This document shows, piece after piece, positions 54,353-62,239 of a DNA stretch of 64,000 nt. The notes below the pieces were generated by a model. That model saw only the letters and a program-made list of their open reading frames with translations, was not told where the DNA came from and made no database searches. The stretch is taken from NCBI RefSeq assembly GCF_027532025.1, contig NZ_JAPZSY010000006.1:1-64000 (forward strand). Reading direction: 5' to 3'. A program made the position numbers and the translations under genes. Position 1 is the first letter of the stretch. Each line of letters starts with the position of its first letter. Origin of the DNA: Inhella sp. (lineage in GTDB: Bacteria; Pseudomonadota; Gammaproteobacteria; Burkholderiales; Burkholderiaceae_C).

Positions 54353-55288
54353 ATGCCGCCTTGGACCGTTCGCCATCACCATCGCCCGCCCACGGGGGCT
54401 GCACGGGTCCGTTTTTGGGTGGGCGTGGACGGCGGCGGCACCACCACCCGCCTGCGTTTGAGCGATGCCCAGGGACGCCGCCTGGGCGAGGGCCGGGCAG
54501 GCCCTTCGGCCTTGGGCCAGGGCGCCCACCAGGCTTGGCAGCACGTGGGCGAGGCCCTGCACGAAGCCGCCCGCGACGCCGGGCTGGAGCGCGCGCCCGA
54601 TTGGGCCGATTGCGCCCTCGGCCTGGGTTTGTCCGGTGCGGCGTCGGCGCCGCTGGCGCAAGCCTTCTTGGTCGCCCGCCCGGCGGAGTTGGCCATCGCT
54701 TTGGACACCGACGGCCGCGCCGGCGTGCTCGGAGCGCACGGCGCGCGGCCGGGGGCCTTGGTGGTCGCTGGCACCGGCTCGGTGGCCGAGGCCCTGGACG
54801 CCGATGGCGGCTGGCGCTGCGTGGGCGGCTGGGGGTGGCTCAATGGCGACGAAGGCAGCGGCGCTTGGCTGGGCAAGGCCGCCATGCGCCATGCGCAGCG
54901 GGCGCGCGACGGCCGCGACCGCCCGGGGGCCTTGGCCCGCGCCGTGTGGGCGTTGGCCGGTGACGCGCCTGAGGCGCTGTTGGCGTGGTCGCTGGCGGCG
55001 CAGCAGCAGCGCTTCGCTTCGCTGGCGCCGCTGGTGTTCGAACACGAGGCCGACGACCCCGTCGCCGCCGCCCTGCTGGCCCAGGCGGCGGACGAACTGG
55101 CCGCCCTTGCCCTGGCGGTGGACCCGAGCGCAGCCCTGCCGCTGGCGATGAGTGGCAGCATCGCCGACCGGCTCGCGCCGAGGCTGCCTTCGCGGCTGCG
55201 CGCGCGCTGCGTGTCCCCGCAGGGCGACGCCATGGATGGCGCGCTGCGGATGGTCCAACACCTGTTGCTGAACGAAGCCCGCGCATGA
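54353..55288 (+). CDS. nagK: N-acetylglucosamine kinase, BadF/BadG ATPase family
   Basis: A 311-residue ASKHA kinase. FWVGVDGGGTTTRLRLSD is the phosphate loop, ALVVAGTGSVAEA and GGWGWLNGDEGSGAWLG the second half, and PLAMSGSIADRL the adenosine site. It phosphorylates GlcNAc released by NagZ or taken up from outside. First gene of the amino-sugar operon; message nearly leaderless. Overlaps the regulator by ATGA. Confidence 0.88.
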   Translation: MPPWTVRHHHRPPTGAARVRFWVGVDGGGTTTRLRLSDAQGRRLGEGRAGPSALGQGAHQAWQHVGEALHEAARDAGLERAPDWADCALGLGLSGAASAPLAQAFLVARPAELAIALDTDGRAGVLGAHGARPGALVVAGTGSVAEALDADGGWRCVGGWGWLNGDEGSGAWLGKAAMRHAQRARDGRDRPGALARAVWALAGDAPEALLAWSLAAQQQRFASLAPLVFEHEADDPVAAALLAQAADELAALALAVDPSAALPLAMSGSIADRLAPRLPSRLRARCVSPQGDAMDGALRMVQHLLLNEARA

Positions 55289-56022
55289 GCACCCTGCCTT
55301 TTGACTTCCGGCCCGACCCCGCCGCCGCCTCCCCCCTCTACCTGCAGCTGGCGCAGGCCCTGGCCAAGGCCATCCACGACGGGCGCTACCAGGCCGACGA
55401 GGCCCTGCCTTCGGAGCGCCTGCTGGCCGAATCGCTGAGCCTGTCGCGCGTCACCGCGCGCAAGGCCATCGAGCGCCTGACGGAGCAGGGCCTGATCGTG
55501 CGCAAGCGCGGCTCGGGCAACTACATCGCACCGCGCCTGGAGCAACCGCTCACGCGCCTGTCGGGCTTTTCGGAAGAGCTGCACCAGCGAGGCTTCGTGC
55601 CGGGCTCGCGCTGGCTCAAGCGCGGCTTCACGCCCGCGGCGGCCGACGAGCAGCTGTCGCTGGAGCTGCACGGCAACGAGCGCGTGGCGCGCCTGGAGCG
55701 CCTGCGCCTGGCCGACAGCGTCATCATGGCCTACGAGGTCAGCGTGCTGCCGGCCTCCATCCTGCCCGACCCCGAGGCCGTCAACGCCTCGCTTTACGCC
55801 CACCTCGCGCAGCGCGGCAACGCGCCGGTGCGCGCGCTGCAGCACATCCGCGCGCTCAACGCCGACGCCAAGCTGGCCGGCCTGATGGAGATCCCCGTCG
55901 GTGCCGCCGTGCTCTTCATCACCCGCGTGGGCTACCTGGCCTCGGGCCAGGCCGTGGAGCTGACGCACAGCTATTGCCGCAGCGACTACTACGACTTCGT
56001 GGCGGAGATGCGGCGTGATTGA
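55285..56022 (+). CDS. nagQ: GntR/HutC-family regulator of amino-sugar use (NagQ-like)
   Basis: A 245-residue regulator. The winged helix is near residues 15-75 (YQADEALPSERLLAESLSLS, VTARKAIERLTEQGLIVRK) and the rest is the UTRA effector domain (RVARLERLRLADSVIMAYEVS, ending SYCRSDYYDFVAEM). UTRA domains of this type bind phosphorylated amino sugars. It lies inside the operon it probably represses and fits the TGGTAT operators before nagK. The nagQ name is by analogy. Confidence 0.85.
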   Translation: MSTLPFDFRPDPAAASPLYLQLAQALAKAIHDGRYQADEALPSERLLAESLSLSRVTARKAIERLTEQGLIVRKRGSGNYIAPRLEQPLTRLSGFSEELHQRGFVPGSRWLKRGFTPAAADEQLSLELHGNERVARLERLRLADSVIMAYEVSVLPASILPDPEAVNASLYAHLAQRGNAPVRALQHIRALNADAKLAGLMEIPVGAAVLFITRVGYLASGQAVELTHSYCRSDYYDFVAEMRRD

Positions 56023-57148
56023 CCACGGGCAACGCACCGGCCTGATCGTCACGCCGGACGGCGTGCTGCACGGCCGCGTGCAGTGGGCGGGCGGGCGCAT
56101 CACGGCCCTCGAAGGCCAAGCCCTGAGCTGGGCCGACGCGGAAGCGCTGGCCCCCACCACGCCCTGGCTGCTGCCCGGCTTCGTCGACCTGCACTGCCAC
56201 GGCGGCGGCGGGCACGACGTGATGGACGGTGGCGAGGCCGCCGCGCACATCGCCCGCACCCACGTGCGCCACGGCACGACCGCGCTACTGGCCACCACGA
56301 TGACGGCGCCGCTGCCCGAGATCCAGGCCGCCTTCGCGCCGCTGGGCGAGCAGATCGCGCAGCGCCGCCCAGGCAGCGCGCGCTGGCTGGGCGTGCACCT
56401 CGAAGGCCCCTACATCAACCCCGAGCGCCTGGGCGCGCAGCCCGACTTCGCGCAGGTGGCCGACCTGGCCACCGTGCGCGCCCTGCACGCGGTGGCGCCC
56501 ATCCGCGTCGTCACGCTGGCGCCCGAGATCGAGCACCACCTGGCGCTGATCCCGGCGCTGGTGGCCGATGGCATTCGCGTGCAGATCGGGCACAGCAACG
56601 GCACCTACGACGACGGCGTGGCCGCCTTGGCGCGCGGCGCGCACGGCTTCACCCACCTGTTCAACGCCATGAGCGGCCTGCACCACCGCGAGCCCGGCAT
56701 GGCCGGCGCCGCGCTGGCCCACGCGCAGCACGCCGAGCTCATCCCCGACCTGCTGCACGTGCACCCCGGTGCGCTGCGCGTGGCCCTGCGCGCCATCCCC
56801 CACTGCTACTGCGTGACCGACGCCACCAGCGCCACCGGCATGCCCGACGGCGAGTACCGCCTGGGCCGCCACCGCGTGCTCAAGTGCCTGGGCGCCGTAC
56901 GCCTGGCCGACGGCACCTTGGCCGGCAGCGCGCTGACGCTCGACCAGGCGCTGCGCAACCTCGTCGTGCACCTGGGCCTGCCGTTGACGGAGGGCGTGCG
57001 CCGCGTGGCCACCATCGCCGCCGACTACCTGGGCTTGCCCGACCGCGGCCGCCTGGCGGTGGGCGCACACGCCGACCTCGTGGTGATGAACCGCGACCTG
57101 CAACTCCAAGCCGTGTTGGCCGAAGGGGAAGAGATTGAACTTGGCTGA
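56015..57148 (+). CDS. nagA: N-acetylglucosamine-6-phosphate deacetylase
   Basis: A 377-residue amidohydrolase. Metal and substrate motifs are GFVDLHCHGGGGHDVMDGG, GVHLEGPYINPERLGAQ, GHSNGTYDDGV, THLFNAMSGLHHREPG and CVTDATSATGMPDG. It yields glucosamine-6-phosphate and acetate. GTG 56015 overlaps the regulator stop. The ending overlaps the deaminase start by 14 bases. Confidence 0.95.
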   Translation: MIDHGQRTGLIVTPDGVLHGRVQWAGGRITALEGQALSWADAEALAPTTPWLLPGFVDLHCHGGGGHDVMDGGEAAAHIARTHVRHGTTALLATTMTAPLPEIQAAFAPLGEQIAQRRPGSARWLGVHLEGPYINPERLGAQPDFAQVADLATVRALHAVAPIRVVTLAPEIEHHLALIPALVADGIRVQIGHSNGTYDDGVAALARGAHGFTHLFNAMSGLHHREPGMAGAALAHAQHAELIPDLLHVHPGALRVALRAIPHCYCVTDATSATGMPDGEYRLGRHRVLKCLGAVRLADGTLAGSALTLDQALRNLVVHLGLPLTEGVRRVATIAADYLGLPDRGRLAVGAHADLVVMNRDLQLQAVLAEGEEIELG

Positions 57149-58184
57149 CTTCCAGTCACTGATGTTGACCGAGGCGCGCAGCGCCCCCGCCGCCGTGGCC
57201 CAGCAACTGGCGCAAGACGGCGCCGCCTACGCCGCGCTGGGCCGCAGCCTGCGCGAGGCGCCCCCCAGCAGCCTGCTCACCGTGGCGCGCGGCTCGTCGG
57301 ACCACGCGGCGCACTACCTCGCCTACCTCGTGATGGCGCGCCTGGGCCGCTTGGTGACCTCGCTGCCCATGTCCTTGGTGACCTTGTACGGCAGCCGCAT
57401 CCGAACCGAGGGCCTGGTGTCCTTCGCCTTCTCGCAGTCGGGCCAAAGCCCTGACCTCGTGGCCCCCACGAAGGCCTTCCGCGAGGGCGGCGCGCGCACC
57501 GTGGCCTTCGTCAACGCCGCCGGCTCGCCGCTGGCCCAGGCGGCCGAGCACGTGTTCGCGCTGCACGCCGGCGAAGAGCGCAGCGTCGCCGCCACCAAGA
57601 GCTACATCGCCCAGTTGGTGGCCGGCGCCCGCGTGGTGGCCAGCTGGCAGGAGGACGACGCGCTGCGCGTGGCCCTGCAAGACCTGCCCGGCGTGCTGGA
57701 ACGCGCCGCGCACCAAGACTGGTCGAGCGCCGTGGACGCGCTGCGCCACGCCGACCGCCTCTTCGTCATCGGCCGTGGCACGGGCCTGCCCATCGCCATG
57801 GAAGCCGCGCTGAAGTTCAAAGAGACCTGCGCCATCCAGGCCGAGGCCTTCTCGGGCGCCGAGGTCAAGCACGGGCCCATGGCCCTGGTGGACGACGGCT
57901 ACCCCTTGCTGGTCTTCGCGCCGCGCGGTCCCGCGCAAGCCGGCCTGCTGGCCCTGGCCGAGGAGATGCGCGGCCGCGGCGCCAAGGTCTTGCTGGCCGC
58001 CCCGGAAGGCAGCGTGCCCGCCGGCACGCCCGGTTGGCTGCCGCTGGTCGGCGCGGGGCATGAAGAGCTGGACCCCATCGCTGCCGTGCAGAGCTTCTAC
58101 CCGATGGTCGAGGCGCTGGCGCAAGCACGTGGCCTGAACCCCGATCAACCCCGCCACTTGGCGAAGGTCACGAAGACCCACTGA
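57135..58184 (+). CDS. nagB: SIS-domain glucosamine-6-phosphate deaminase (NagB-II type)
   Basis: A 349-residue double SIS-domain protein related to the isomerase half of GlmS. LTVARGSSDHAAHYLAYLVM, FAFSQSGQSPDLVAPTKAFR and IGRGTGLPIAMEAALKFKE are typical, and the tail RHLAKVTKTH carries the conserved catalytic-lysine ending. It replaces classical NagB, giving fructose-6-phosphate and ammonia. TTG 57135 has AAGGGG five bases upstream; a later ATG (57162) would cut the first helix. Confidence 0.88.
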   Translation: MNLADFQSLMLTEARSAPAAVAQQLAQDGAAYAALGRSLREAPPSSLLTVARGSSDHAAHYLAYLVMARLGRLVTSLPMSLVTLYGSRIRTEGLVSFAFSQSGQSPDLVAPTKAFREGGARTVAFVNAAGSPLAQAAEHVFALHAGEERSVAATKSYIAQLVAGARVVASWQEDDALRVALQDLPGVLERAAHQDWSSAVDALRHADRLFVIGRGTGLPIAMEAALKFKETCAIQAEAFSGAEVKHGPMALVDDGYPLLVFAPRGPAQAGLLALAEEMRGRGAKVLLAAPEGSVPAGTPGWLPLVGAGHEELDPIAAVQSFYPMVEALAQARGLNPDQPRHLAKVTKTH

Positions 58185-58210
58185 AATGGAAATGCCCCCA
58201 GTCTCCCTAA

Positions 58211-58254
58211 CGGTCGCCACCCCCCGAGGGGGCCGCCCACGCCTTCGGGCGGCC
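58211..58254. repeat. Intergenic double-hairpin repeat (REP-like)
   Basis: CCCCC-CGA-GGGGG and a perfect GGCCGCCC/GGGCGGCC stem (58231-58238, 58247-58254) fill the 92-bp gap between nagB and nagZ. The CCACCCCCCGAGGGGGCCG sequence is of a type I recognise as widespread between genes in Burkholderiales. No T tract follows. Confidence 0.6.
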
Positions 58255-58276
58255 GTGCGGCGTGGGGTCCCGCACC

Positions 58277-59752
58277 ATGAATAACAGCTTTGATCCCGGT
58301 CCGCTCTTGATGGTGGACATCCCCGGCAAGACGCTGGAGCCCGCCACCGCCGAGTTCCTGCGACGCGAGCGCATCCGCGCCGTGTGCCTGTTCCGCAAGA
58401 ACTTGGGGCAAGAGGCCGAGGTGCGCGCACTGATCCAAGACCTGCGCGCGCTCATGGGCCCCACGGCCCTGATCGGGCTGGACCAAGAAGGCGGCTCGGT
58501 CGTGCGCTCCACCTTCTTGCCGCAGGCGCCCTCGGCCATGGCCCTGGGCGCTTCGGGCGACGAGTCCCTGGCCGAAGGCGTGGGCGCGGCCGTGGCGCGC
58601 GGGCTCAAGAGCTTGGGCGTGAACTGGAACTTCGCGCCCGTGGTGGACGTGAACAACAACCCGGCCAACCCGGTCATCGCCGAGCGCGCCTTCTCCGACG
58701 ACCCCGACACCGTGGCCCGCCTGGCCGGCGCCTGGATGCGCGGCTCGCTGCGCGAGGGCGTGGCCTGCTGCGTCAAGCACTTCCCCGGCCACGGCGACAC
58801 GCACGTCGACTCGCACCTGGCCCTGCCCACCGTGGACAAGTCGCGCGCCGAACTCGACGCGCTGGAGCTGCGTCCCTTCAAGGCCCTGTGCGCCAGCGCG
58901 CCGGCGGTGATGACGGCGCACATCGTCTACCCACAGATCGACCCCGAGCACCCGGCCACGCTCAGCCCCAAGGTGCTCAAAGGCATCCTGCGCGACGAGT
59001 GGGGCTACGACGGGGTGGTGATCACCGACGCGCTGATGATGAAGGCCATCGCCGAGCGCTACGGCTACACCCGCGCGCCCGTCATGGCCCTGGAAGCCGG
59101 CGCCGACCTGGTGCTGGCGCAGGGCAGCCTGGCCGAGCAGCAGCAGGCCGTGGACGCGCTGCGCGAGGCCTTTGCCCGCGGGCGTCTGAGCCGCGCCCAA
59201 GGCGAGCGCGCCCAAGCCCGCTTGGACCGCTTGGCGCAGGCCTACCCCAGCGCTCAGGGCGACTACCCGGCGGCGCAGCGCGAGGCCGACGACGCGCTGA
59301 TGCACCGCGCCTGGGCCCAAGGCCTGCTGGCGCTGCGCGGCGCGCGCGCCCCGGGCCGCGACACCCCGCTGCGCGTCATCGTGCAGGCCGACGTGCCGAC
59401 CGACATGGTCAGCGAGGCCGGCCCCACCGCGCTGCAGGCGCTGGCGCTGTTCGACGGCTTCCGCGACGTCAAGCGCCTGGTGCTGGACGACATCGACACC
59501 CTGCGCTGGGCGCAGGTGCCGCAGGACGGCCGCATCAACGTGCTCGTCTCCACCCGCCGCCACCGCTACGAGGGCGTGCTCGACTGGCGCCCCGACCTGC
59601 ACCTGGCGCTGTGGAACCCCTTCCAGGCCCTGGACGTGCCCGGCCCGGCGCTCGTCACCTGGGGCTACGCCCAAGGCGCGCTGCGCGCCGCCCAGGCCTG
59701 GCTGGAAGGGCGCGAGCGCGCGCCGGGGCATGCGCTGGCCACCTTGGTTTGA
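58277..59752 (+). CDS. nagZ: Beta-N-acetylhexosaminidase, GH3 family
   Basis: A 491-residue GH3 enzyme. GLDQEGGSVVR, CVKHFPGHGDTHVDSHLALP (with the catalytic D-x-H loop) and GVVITDALMMKAIAERYG holding the nucleophilic aspartate are present. It releases GlcNAc from muropeptides or chitin oligomers. It is longer than E. coli NagZ (341) through an added C-terminal domain, as in GH3 enzymes outside peptidoglycan recycling. Confidence 0.92.
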   Translation: MNNSFDPGPLLMVDIPGKTLEPATAEFLRRERIRAVCLFRKNLGQEAEVRALIQDLRALMGPTALIGLDQEGGSVVRSTFLPQAPSAMALGASGDESLAEGVGAAVARGLKSLGVNWNFAPVVDVNNNPANPVIAERAFSDDPDTVARLAGAWMRGSLREGVACCVKHFPGHGDTHVDSHLALPTVDKSRAELDALELRPFKALCASAPAVMTAHIVYPQIDPEHPATLSPKVLKGILRDEWGYDGVVITDALMMKAIAERYGYTRAPVMALEAGADLVLAQGSLAEQQQAVDALREAFARGRLSRAQGERAQARLDRLAQAYPSAQGDYPAAQREADDALMHRAWAQGLLALRGARAPGRDTPLRVIVQADVPTDMVSEAGPTALQALALFDGFRDVKRLVLDDIDTLRWAQVPQDGRINVLVSTRRHRYEGVLDWRPDLHLALWNPFQALDVPGPALVTWGYAQGALRAAQAWLEGRERAPGHALATLV

Positions 59753-59829
59753 ACCCACTCACCTGACTTCACCCTTTCACGCCTTTTTCCGATCGGTCCA
59801 CCCCCTCCTCGTTCGAACCACACCCCCAC

Positions 59830-59895
59830 CGTTCGGCCTGAGGTATCGAAGGCCCGCCATGCGAGAGCGAAGGCTTCGAGCCCTCAGCCCGAGCG
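59830..59895. repeat. Inverted repeat, 23-bp imperfect arms, between nagZ and ampG
   Basis: Arms 59830-59852 (containing GTTCGGCCTGAGG) and 59873-59895 pair at about 18 of 23 positions. The sequence resembles the CCGTTCGGCCTGAG...TCGAAGG repeats scattered between genes in many proteobacteria. Confidence 0.6.
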
Positions 59896-59932
59896 AAGGC
59901 TGGGGTGGACCCTGAAACCAAGCAGCCCACCC

Positions 59933-61258
59933 ATGACCCCTGCCCCCACCTCCCCCCTGCGCTGGGTGCCCACGCTGTACTTCGCGCAGGGCCTGCAGTT
60001 CTTCGTCGTCATGCTCATCGCGGGCCTGATGTTCAAGAGCATGGGCGTGGGCAACGACGCCATCGCCCGCTGGACGGGCGTTCTGGGCCTGGCCTGGGTC
60101 TTCAAGCCGCTGTGGAGCCCCTTCCTGGAGCTGCTGCGCAGCAAGAAACTGGTCATCGTGGCCATGCAGTTCACGGGCGCCATCGGCCTGGGCCTGATCG
60201 CCTTGGCACTGCAGTTGCCGGTGTGGTTCGGGCTGACGATCGCGCTGCTCTTCGTGCTGGCCTACGCCTCGGCCACGCACGACATCGCGGCCGACGGCCT
60301 GTACATGGCGAGCTTGAGCGACCGGCAGCAGGCGGCCTACGCCGGCTGGCAGGGCGCCTTTTTCAACGCCAGCAAGTTCCTCACGCTGGGCGGGCTGCTG
60401 GTGCTGGCCGGCCACCTGGAAACGCGCATCGGCGTGTTCAACGCCTGGTCGCTCATCTTCGTGCTGCTGGCTGTGGTGCTGGGCGCGCTGGCCACCTACA
60501 ACGCGCGCGCCCTGCCCGGCACGCTGAACGCCGGTGCGGGCGACCTCAACGCCGCCGCCGTGGCGCGCACCCTGCGCGAGGTGATCGCCGACTTTCTGCA
60601 GAAGCCCGGCATCTGGATCGCCATCGTCTTCATCGTGCTGTTCCGCCTGGCCGAAGGGCAGGTGCAGACCATCGGCCCGCTGTTCCTCAAAGAGGCCCGC
60701 GAGGCCGGCGGCCTGGGCCTGAGCACCGAGCAAGTCGGCGGCATCTACGGCACCGCCGGCACGGCGGCCTTTTTGGTGGGCAGCATCTTGGGCGGCACCT
60801 TCACCGCCTGGCTGGGCCTGCGCCGCGCGCTGCCCGTGCTCATCCTGGCCATGGCCGTGCCCAACGTGGTGTTCTGGGCCTTGAGCGTGCTCCGGCCCAC
60901 CGACTTGTGGACCATCGGCTGGGCCATCGGCGTGGAGATGGCGGGCTACGGCTTCGGCTTCGTCGGCATGATCCTGTTCATCATGCAGGTGGTGGCCCCG
61001 GGCCGCTTCCAAACCGCGCACTACGCGCTGGGCACGGGGGTCATGCAGCTGGGCTTCGTCATCAGCAAGACCGTCAGCGGCGACATCCAGCTGGCCATGG
61101 GCTACCAGCGGTTCTTCCTCTGGACCATCGCCTGCGGCGTGCCCGCGCTGCTGATGCTCTTCTTCCTGCGTTGGCCCAAAGCCGAGGACGACGACGCGGG
61201 CGCGCCCAGCACGCGCTTCCTCGGTGAAGAGGCCGCCAACCCCAGCGCCGTGAAATGA
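59933..61258 (+). CDS. ampG: AmpG-like muropeptide/sugar MFS permease
   Basis: A 441-residue transporter with about twelve helices. LRWVPTLYFAQGLQFFVV, LAWVFKPLWSPFLELL and ASATHDIAADGLYMASL match the AmpG/PAT family (AmpG: VDxxxRR replaced here by SDRQQAAYAGW). It probably imports anhydromuropeptides or GlcNAc oligomers for the nag genes. Overlaps the GH16 gene by ATGA. Confidence 0.85.
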   Translation: MTPAPTSPLRWVPTLYFAQGLQFFVVMLIAGLMFKSMGVGNDAIARWTGVLGLAWVFKPLWSPFLELLRSKKLVIVAMQFTGAIGLGLIALALQLPVWFGLTIALLFVLAYASATHDIAADGLYMASLSDRQQAAYAGWQGAFFNASKFLTLGGLLVLAGHLETRIGVFNAWSLIFVLLAVVLGALATYNARALPGTLNAGAGDLNAAAVARTLREVIADFLQKPGIWIAIVFIVLFRLAEGQVQTIGPLFLKEAREAGGLGLSTEQVGGIYGTAGTAAFLVGSILGGTFTAWLGLRRALPVLILAMAVPNVVFWALSVLRPTDLWTIGWAIGVEMAGYGFGFVGMILFIMQVVAPGRFQTAHYALGTGVMQLGFVISKTVSGDIQLAMGYQRFFLWTIACGVPALLMLFFLRWPKAEDDDAGAPSTRFLGEEAANPSAVK

Positions 61259-62115
61259 GCGCGGCGGCGATCGCCATCGCGGCCGGCCTGTTCTTCGACG
61301 ACTTCAGCCAGCCCGACACCGCCGCGCTGCAGGCCCAGGGCTGGGTGCTGCGGCAGGCTCCCGGCCACCCAGGGGTGCCCGGCGCACGTTGGGCGCCCGA
61401 GGCCATCGCCCTGGTCGACGACCCCGCGCGCCCGGGCAACCGGCTGCTGCGCTTGCGGGCCCAAACCGACGGCACGCCCGAGGGCACCGTGCAGGCCCAG
61501 GCCTGCCACCAGCGCCGGGCGCTGCATGGCACGGTGGCGGCCCGCGTTCGTTTCAGCGCCCAGCCCGTGGCCGGGGTGGACGGCGACCCCGTGGTGCAAA
61601 CCTTCTACCAAGTCAGCCCCCTGGCGCACGACTACGACCCCACGTTCAGCGAGGTCGACTTCGAGCACCTGCCCAACGGCGGCTGGGGCAGCCCGCAGCC
61701 GCGCCTGTACGCCGTGAGTTGGCAAACCGTGCGCCTGGAGCCTTGGGACGCCCGCAACCAGGCCACCGAGGTGGTGGGCGCGCTGGACGGCTGGCACACC
61801 CTGGTCATCCACGTGGATGCCGTCAGCACGCGGCACTACCTGGACGGCCGGCTCATCGCCACCCATGGCGGCCGCAACGTGCCGGTGGTGCCGATGGCGC
61901 CCAGCTTCAACCTGTGGTTCTCACCAGGCGGGCTGCTGCCGCCATCGGCTGGCGTGCGGGTTTACGAACAGGACGTCGACTGGGTGCTGCACGCCCCCGG
62001 CCGCCAGCTCGCGCCCGCGCAGGTGCAGGCCGAGGTGCAGCGCCTGCGGCAAGCGGGGGTGTCGCGGCATGACGCGGTGGCCGGAGGGGGGCACCGCGCC
62101 ACCTGCGACTTCTGA
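61255..62115 (+). CDS. Glycoside hydrolase family 16 protein
   Basis: A 286-residue jelly-roll enzyme. [18 protein letters not shown] opens the fold and [16 protein letters not shown] contains the GH16 active-site pattern E-x-D-x-[21 protein letters not shown] and NLWFSPGG are typical of the family. The N terminus [12 protein letters not shown] may be a short signal. GH16 acts on beta-1,3/1,4-glucans and related galactans. Its presence in a GlcNAc operon is unexpected. No terminator is obvious after it. Confidence 0.82.
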   Translation: MSAAAIAIAAGLFFDDFSQPDTAALQAQGWVLRQAPGHPGVPGARWAPEAIALVDDPARPGNRLLRLRAQTDGTPEGTVQAQACHQRRALHGTVAARVRFSAQPVAGVDGDPVVQTFYQVSPLAHDYDPTFSEVDFEHLPNGGWGSPQPRLYAVSWQTVRLEPWDARNQATEVVGALDGWHTLVIHVDAVSTRHYLDGRLIATHGGRNVPVVPMAPSFNLWFSPGGLLPPSAGVRVYEQDVDWVLHAPGRQLAPAQVQAEVQRLRQAGVSRHDAVAGGGHRATCDF

Positions 62116-62239
62116 GCCAGGGTGCGGCTCGGCCCCGCAGCGCCCCCGCCTTGATGCAGCACAGACCCGCCGCATTTCACGCGACGTGGCGCAACCCCCG
62201 GGGGCTATGCTCGCCCACCTTTCACGCTTGGTATCGGGA

